DNA of 64,000 nucleotides, from contig OX442315.1 of assembly GCA_949358305.1 (NCBI GenBank), positions 17,448,427 through 17,512,426 on the forward strand, in the 5' to 3' direction. Numbering within the stretch: position 1 is the stretch's first letter; every line of letters starts with the position of its first letter. Below, one piece after another: positions 58,028-64,000 of this stretch. Source of the DNA: Strigamia acuminata. Lineage: Eukaryota > Arthropoda > Chilopoda > Geophilomorpha > Linotaeniidae. The notes beneath the pieces are model-generated. The model had not been told where the DNA came from and did not search any database. It was given only the letters and a program-made list of their open reading frames with translations. The translations under genes were made by a program, and so were the position numbers.

Positions 58028-61000
58028 TATAAATAAAAAGCGATTTTTAATTTATTTGTATAAAAATGCAGGTTTTCGACAACATATCGACTTTTCTGTT
58101 TTAATTTCAGGCAAAATTTAGTTGCGCTGCCCCTGTACTTTACTACTGAACAAGCCTTAATAGTCACTAGATGTCCCATGTAATTACTTCCCCTAGGAAT
58201 ACAACACAAAGTAATTGCCAACTGTAAGCAGCTGTAGTATGGAATAGACTCCTCAGATTACATGTTTCTTCCCAAAACACAAATGGAATTTTTTTTTAAA
58301 AAATATTGTCAAGTTATTTATTACTTATAGCGGTCGTTTGGATAGGGAATTTCCACATGTATGGATACTCAAACATTTTATTCAATTTTTCACAATGCAC
58401 AACAAGATAAACTGACTAAAGTGCACAGTAACCTTTGGGAGTACACGGACTAGGTCCATCGTTTTGAATGATGGTAATGGAGGTAATGAATGATTCATTT
58501 CCCATTTAAAACTTTAGTTTACTGGGAATGTCGATATAATACAACTGAATTGCAAATTTTTGGCATTATTGCTTTGTTTGAAGTTAGCATTATTGCCGAA
58601 AATTATTGTCGCTGTCACTACGACAACAATTCAGTCTTTTTTCATAATTTTTCCCTGTTCCACTCATTCAACTCCGACTAATTCTTCAATCGAGCAACAG
58701 AAATATTCAAATATTCCAAAAATTCAGCATTCAGTCTACTGCGAGGGGCGAGAGACAAATAACACAGCATTCTAACCTAACCTGTCCTTAACACATCCTA
58801 ACTTATCCCAAATGAGGCAATAGACCCATTTTGTGTGACAAAACTCCCTTGTAAGTAGAAAATGTGAACCAGTATACTTTTACAAATCAATATATAGTTC
58901 AAAATTTCTTAGAACTCTTAAAAAATTGTAAAAAAAAAATATAGTTAAACTTAATAGTTTAGATAAAACCATTTTCGGCTTTAATATTGCTTTTACTGCC
59001 TTTTGTTAACACAAAGTCCTCTAGGGAATGGAGGTTAAATCAATTCAAAATCACATCAAACTTGTTTACGGTAAGTGCTAAAGTTTCGGTTTTTTTTTTT
59101 AATGAAAAAAGAAATTAATAAACTTTTTCCCCCCTTGTTTCTGACTATATTCTAATGAGTGAACTATGGAGTATACTATAAGTTCAAGCCATAAAAAGGA
59201 TATTTCGATTTCTTTGTTCGTACAAACGTTTTGTACTCGAAAAAGCTTATTTTACTCCAACCACAGAATCGAAAATAAACCCTTTATGACGTGATCTTTG
59301 AATGCAACTATTATAAATCCCATTCAAAACCTTATCTGTACACTAATTTAATTTATCTATATTTTTTTTTCTAGCCATTCGACAATGGCGTGAGTGATTA
59401 ACTGAGAAAACAACGCACGAAAAAAATTAAAATGAAAAACCCATGACTTACCTTTGATTGAGTTTGTTTACAGATGGAGGAAAAAAGGTAATCAATGAAT
59501 TGATTTTTTTTCACGTCATCCGTTGTCCATTTTGTTAGATTTAAATCTGAAAAAGAAAAGATGCTTCAATTTCGATCTTGACATCAATACAAAACAAAAG
59601 AGAAAATGGAGTAAAAACATCCGCTAGTGATGAAAAGGCTCAATAGATTAAGGGAGATTTGAATCGGAGCATGCGTAAACACCACCGTCACTCCATCACC
59701 GAAAGCTTCCAAACTTTGTTTATTTTAATTGGTTTCACAAAGAAATATTTCTTTTTTTTAAATCTTTAATGTTTCAGTTTTTATTTAAAAAGTTTGATGA
59801 AACACGTGTAAAAATTGTCAATAAAAAAAAAATGGCGGTTTTCCGATAAAAGATAGCCGATGGGATAGTCAAATAGCAAATCATCCTTCGAAATACTCGC
59901 GTTAACGAGGGGGACAATAAAAAAGGATTACGAGTAAAATGGCGCGCGTTTGTCATGCCAGAGAAATTCCCCGAAGCAACAGTGCGTCTCCATAGTAACC
60001 AGACTCTACCACGCATGCTCGGATTCCATTCTCGTTATGCAGTCGACAACATTAAGACGTCAATGATGAATGGTCATGCGATCAAAGTTCATCACTCGGG
60101 GTCAAGGTTGAAAATTGAAATTGAGTCCGCTGGTGTTGAGGAAAAAGCTAACAAACCATAACAAAAAATAATAAAAATGGAGGTCAACTATTTTTTTATT
60201 TTTTTTATTTTTTTTTTACAGCGATGGGGACATTTTCCGCATAAACGACGTAGTCATAGCAACGTTGAAAATTTTTATTTCAATTACGGTGATGTGCAAC
60301 GGAGCGTTATTTCACCTGACGCCATAAGGCAATTTTGAAAGTAAAACAGCGGACAAAATAAAATAAAAGAATAAATAAATAAAACGACGGGGGATGCCGA
60401 AAAAAAGTGACAAAAACCAACAAAATGTCACATTCCGACGGGATTAATCATTAATAATAGGCTTATTACAACTTAGTAGTTCGATTTAGTTTTAAAAAGT
60501 ATTTGCAAGTCATCAATTCTACAGGTCGTTAACTCTAAAATACCATTAAACACACTTTAAAATGATGTATTAGGCATCTGGAAATCTAATTTATTGGGGT
60601 CTTTGTCTAGTAGCGCGGGAAAGTGATTTATTTTCCACGTTTCCAGATCTATTTTGTTTAATTTTAATAGTTCTCTATTCATTTTCCAAACTTTAACGTG
60701 GAATTTGATGTGGGGATATCTCGGTATATTGTTCCCTACCTGTCACAAACGACGTGCGCGACTTTTACGAGTCCCAGATTTGACAGTGACAAGCGGAAGT
60801 GAATTGCGTAAAAGGTTAAATTCAAAAAAATATGAAATAAACGTGCGGTACATGTGATCTCTAACACAAACCTCCATCTTTCATTTAACTTTACTTTAAG
60901 ATAAAATAAAATAAGATAAAATAAACAAATACGGAGTAAAATATTACATAATTGATTTTTTTTACAACAGACAAGAATGAGCAATGTATTAATACCGAAG

Positions 61001-61290
61001 ATATTAAATACTGCTACGCGTACAGGCCGTCCCGATCAACGGACGACCCGTATCGCGTAATTCGGCTATAATTCGGATAAAAGTTGCTAAATTTCGTCCA
61101 TAGATGGCGTTGGCAATCGATTACATCATTGCCTCGTCACTGGACTTATCAATTAGTTAAAGGGGGTAACAGGAGCTTTCCTGTGAAGTGAATCCGCCCA
61201 AGTTTGACAGTTCTCTTTTGGCTCTCACTTGAGAGTGAACTCAAATCCCTCCTATCCAATGTCAGCCTGTTCTTGGCTGGCTGCAGAAAT

Positions 61291-61589
61291 TGTTATTAAT
61301 TTAATCACTATTTAATAGTTTCAGATTGCATCTCAATTCAGAGTGTCACTTATGATTTATAATTAGAGTTTATATAATTTATATAATTTATGTAGTTCAT
61401 TATTTGAGTTTAAGAATTGTGCCAATGTAAACAGAGTAAACTCATCCATTTGAAAGAATAATCAAACAGCTTTGCTGTCTGGTTAAATAAAAACTAGATT
61501 GAATTTAAACCTAATTAAAATGACTCTTTATTTCCTATCAAATCCCAGTTGTGTGGGTAGCCTCAAGTGGGCCTAAATCCCACATAACA
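61291..61589 (+). repeat. Probable 5' LTR of the Ty3/gypsy-type element
   Basis: TGTTAT at the start and ATAACA at the end are inverse of each other. A TATA-rich stretch near 61366-61388 could be the U3 promoter and AATAAA occurs at about 61485. The 3' boundary is fixed by the PBS candidate; the 5' boundary is less certain and could lie up to 110 bp upstream. Confidence 0.5.
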
Positions 61590-61592
61590 AAG

Positions 61593-61610
61593 TGGTGGAG
61601 ATTGCGGTTT
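61593..61610 (+). other. Candidate primer-binding site
   Basis: TGGTGGAGATTGCGGTTT begins with TGG, complementary to a tRNA CCA end, three bases after the probable LTR end. The priming tRNA was not identified. Confidence 0.45.
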
Positions 61611-62957
61611 CCCCAAACACTGCCCCAAAATTAAAATAGAAAAACTCAAATTTGAAAATTTAATAAAAAATAGTCAAAATTTGTGAAAATTCATTAAAAA
61701 TTTGCAAAATTAGGTTAAGAAATCAAAATCTAGAGTTGAAAAACTCAAAAATTGGCAAAATTAGAGTTAAAATTGGTGAAAATTAGCTTTAAAATTGATT
61801 GAAAATCTTATAAAATTTAGAAAGAGCCCAACCTAATTTGAATATGCATGACTCACTGTAAGAAATGATAGGAAAAATAAGAGTGACTCATTGTAAATAG
61901 AGTCAATTAGAGTTAATGAAGTTAAAAGTAGAAAAGCTAAATAAAGCAATTGAATATTTAATTGGATGACTTTACAGTTGGTGTTGTTTGATTTAATGAT
62001 TGAATGAAATTTGAATTTGTGAATTGTTTATGATGAAATTGTTTATTTGATAAAGAATTTATTCATGGTGTTTTTGATAAAATTGAGAATTAATAGAGAG
62101 AAATTACCTGAATTTGCTAATGAATAGTTTTGAATTTCAGAATATTTTGTAAATTGTTCATTGATAAAGTGTTTTGATGGAATTGAATATTAATAAGATA
62201 TATTGTTCAGATTTATTAGTGAATTTGTTTCTTTTTCGGGGGATTTTGTAAAGAATTACTAATAGAGAGTTTTCTTGAATATTTACTGATGAAAATTTTG
62301 ACAATTTTGAAATTGAATTATATAAAGATAATGACAATGAAAATTGAATTGTTTTGAAGTGGATTGTTTGATAATTGATTGTTTTTCAGGATATTTTGTT
62401 GAATGTTTACTGATAGTTATTTAGTGTTTTTTATAAATGACCGTGAAAATTGAATTGTTTAATTATTGAATTTATTTCAGAAAGTGAAAGTGTTTGTTTT
62501 GTGAAAGGTGTTTATTAATAAAAAGGAATTGCTTCGACCCAAAGGATTGTGTCTTCTCTACGTTTAATAAATCATTGCGGACTCTAGACGTTACGCGTTT
62601 TCAAAATACGTAACGGATTACCTGCTCTCAGGTGTTAAGAAAGAAGAGGAGTTGGAAGAAGAGACAGCATTGAGCGTCAAGGTGACTGAGCGAAAGAGGA
62701 AGCCAAAACCCAAAGAGGAACTTAAAACTCAAAAAAGGGAAGGTGAAACCCCGCAACAGCACCGTATACGAGTTGTTAGTGCTGATCTTCAAGCTGAATT
62801 GTTTCCACACGAGGTGGAGCAATTAGGAGAACTATTGATACGGGAACAGAGTGATCTAGACGACGCAGACGAGAAGGACATTTTCCAAGACGTTGAGGAG
62901 CAACCAAATTTAGAACTTTCATATTTGTGTATTAATAAAGAACAATCTCCAATTAAG

Positions 62958-64000
62958 ATGGCTAATGCTTCGCCATCGCCAGAAATGTTGGCAATACAAA
63001 CAGTATTACAAAATTTAGTGGTTAATAGAAGAAATCCAGTTGATTTTGATCCAGCCACTGGAAATATCGACACATGGTTAATTGGATACGAAGATACGAT
63101 TGCCGATGATACTGAAAGAATTAAACATCTGTCAATTGTGCTGAAACATTCTGCATCATCGTGGTATTTAGACCAACTTCCATTACATCCGACTAGAACT
63201 TGGACTGAATGGAAAGATGCGTTGAAAACAAAATTTCGACGACAAATAACAGCAATTTTGGCGAAATTACAAGCAATGCAGCACAAGGACGGAACAGCTT
63301 TGGAACACATGCAGAAAATATTAAAGGAATGCTCTTATGCAAGACCGTCGTTCACGGAAGATCAAAAGATATTTCACGTGTTTCAAGGACTGAAGAAGGT
63401 GATCAGAGATAAATTAGTAGCCAATTACCCAAAGACGTTGGACCAATTAACATCACAACTTGGATTGTTGGAAGCCCACGCATTCAATGAGGATCCTGCA
63501 GAAGTTTTACTAACCCTACTGCAAAAAGCTGTTGATACAACAGGTGAGGTGACACCGAGTTGCTTGGTAGAACCGAGCGACGTCAATAAAACAAAAGACG
63601 AGTTGTTAGCAGAGGTCAAAGTGCTAAGACAACAGCAGCAGTTTGGGGACGTTCAATATGCAGAGGTCACTCCAGTCTTCTACCAAAATCAATGGTATAC
63701 GCCACATCCAAACCAGGCCCAGTTCTATAATAGAGGAAACTTTAGAGGGCGACCTGGACAACAACGTGGATGGTGGAATAACAATAGCAATTGGAACCAA
63801 GGTAGAGGATGGAACAATAATAAAGGTCAAAACAGAGGCAATTGGAACAATCAGTGGAATAATTCTGGCCAAGGATTCCAACAACAACAACAGCCACAAC
63901 AGCAATGGAATCCACCGCAACAACAACAACAAGGTCAAAGACAGGGGAATCCAAATAACCAAGGTCACCCACGAAATCCAAACTATAAAGGTAAAAATTT
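62958..64000 (+). CDS. Gag-like polyprotein of the LTR retrotransposon (partial)
   Basis: Structural capsid protein of a retrotransposon. The frame runs to the end of the window (347 codons from ATG 62958). The capsid region of the retrotransposon gag type is visible: ATGNIDTWL, SSWYLDQLP, TWTEWKDALKTKF and FTEDQKIFHVFQGL. The last 110 residues are very rich in Asn, Gln, Trp, Gly and Arg (WNNQWNN, PQQQWNPPQQQQQ) and contain no CCHC knuckle so far. The frame is also open upstream to 62571 without another ATG, adding a charged segment (about 62630 on, KKEEELEEE) after a strong acceptor-like CTGCTCTCAG at 62631. The true start may therefore be a spliced leader or ATG 62958. Confidence 0.8.
   Translation, partial: MANASPSPEMLAIQTVLQNLVVNRRNPVDFDPATGNIDTWLIGYEDTIADDTERIKHLSIVLKHSASSWYLDQLPLHPTRTWTEWKDALKTKFRRQITAILAKLQAMQHKDGTALEHMQKILKECSYARPSFTEDQKIFHVFQGLKKVIRDKLVANYPKTLDQLTSQLGLLEAHAFNEDPAEVLLTLLQKAVDTTGEVTPSCLVEPSDVNKTKDELLAEVKVLRQQQQFGDVQYAEVTPVFYQNQWYTPHPNQAQFYNRGNFRGRPGQQRGWWNNNSNWNQGRGWNNNKGQNRGNWNNQWNNSGQGFQQQQQPQQQWNPPQQQQQGQRQGNPNNQGHPRNPNYKGKN

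Larger units (their letters stand above)
43504..61290. other. Gene-poor region (about 18 kb)
   Basis: No coding gene could be supported on either strand. Open frames are short, overlap in several frames and lack family signatures or splice-site context. The sequence holds several transposon relics (listed separately), A and T homopolymers of 20 or more at 47760-47781, 48410-48433 and 50995-51015, a CT-rich tract at 55703-55728, a CpG-rich block at 56040-56600, and repeated CRE-like octamers. It could be intergenic or a long intron of a gene outside the window. Confidence 0.6.
61291..64000 (+). mobile_element. Ty3/gypsy-type LTR retrotransposon, 5' part (runs off the window)
   Basis: Contains a probable 5' LTR (61291-61589), a primer-binding-site candidate just after it (61593), an AT-rich leader of about 1 kb, and a long gag frame to the window end. 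Pol, the 3' LTR and the target duplication lie outside, so completeness cannot be judged. The gag frame has no stop or frameshift over 1.4 kb, which suggests a young or recently active copy. Confidence 0.8.

Noticed and set aside
59468-59500. Perfect acceptor, short ATGGAGGAAAAAAG and donor, resembling a micro-exon
   Set aside because: No neighbouring coding exon to join and too short to support.
62789-63310. Minus-strand 173-codon frame
   Set aside because: Antisense shadow of the gag coding region.

Overview
The window is eukaryotic DNA from an invertebrate, most likely an arthropod. The evidence is AT-rich sequence, many GT-AG introns of only 55-110 bp, arthropod-style gene families (a GPI-type ZP protein, a tandem beta-1,3-galactosyltransferase cluster, a THAP protein) and several DNA-transposon families. 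The species cannot be named from the sequence. Exon models were built by hand from splice sites, reading phase and remembered family signatures; no database was searched.

Layout. The first 0.3 kb holds a possible 3' end of an unknown + strand gene. KIF23/MKLP1 kinesin (-, 1983-5656, 17 exons) and the mitochondrial carrier SLC25A39/40 (+, 6670-8429) diverge from a shared 1-kb promoter region that carries two CRE octamers and a possible alternative KIF23 first exon. SLC25A39/40 converges on GATAD1 (-, 9461-10383), and a tandem duplication covers both 3' ends. An orphan array of 21-bp repeats (11325-11600), a THAP-SAP gene (+, 12407-13553), lysosomal beta-mannosidase MANBA (+, 13962-17617, with one GC-AG intron) and the late-endosomal cholesterol-transfer protein STARD3 (+, 18411-20743) follow.

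From 22096 to 32832 (-) lies a ZP-domain protein gene. Its introns have been enlarged by transposons, including a palindromic mariner element nested inside a hAT element with a perfect 8-bp target duplication. Its signal-peptide exon lies 5.4 kb upstream of the rest. Three GT31 beta-1,3-galactosyltransferase genes (37479-38522, 39500-40474, 42211-43503) sit in tandem on the - strand. About 18 kb of gene-poor DNA follows, containing MITEs, a solo LTR with a 5-bp target duplication, and a decayed Tc1/mariner copy. The last 2.7 kb is the 5' end of a Ty3/gypsy-type LTR retrotransposon with a long gag frame running off the window.

The genes do not form one pathway. They are ordinary housekeeping and secretory-pathway genes: cytokinesis, mitochondrial transport, a chromatin-associated zinc finger, lysosomal mannose removal, endosomal sterol transfer, apical matrix and Golgi glycosylation. 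The most unusual material is the duplication across two convergent gene ends, the nested palindromic transposon, the heptad-coding repeat, the ZP protein with a second polybasic site between its ZP-N and ZP-C halves, and an excess of TGACGTCA/TGACATCA octamers in noncoding DNA. I found no RNA genes, CRISPR array or prokaryotic element.
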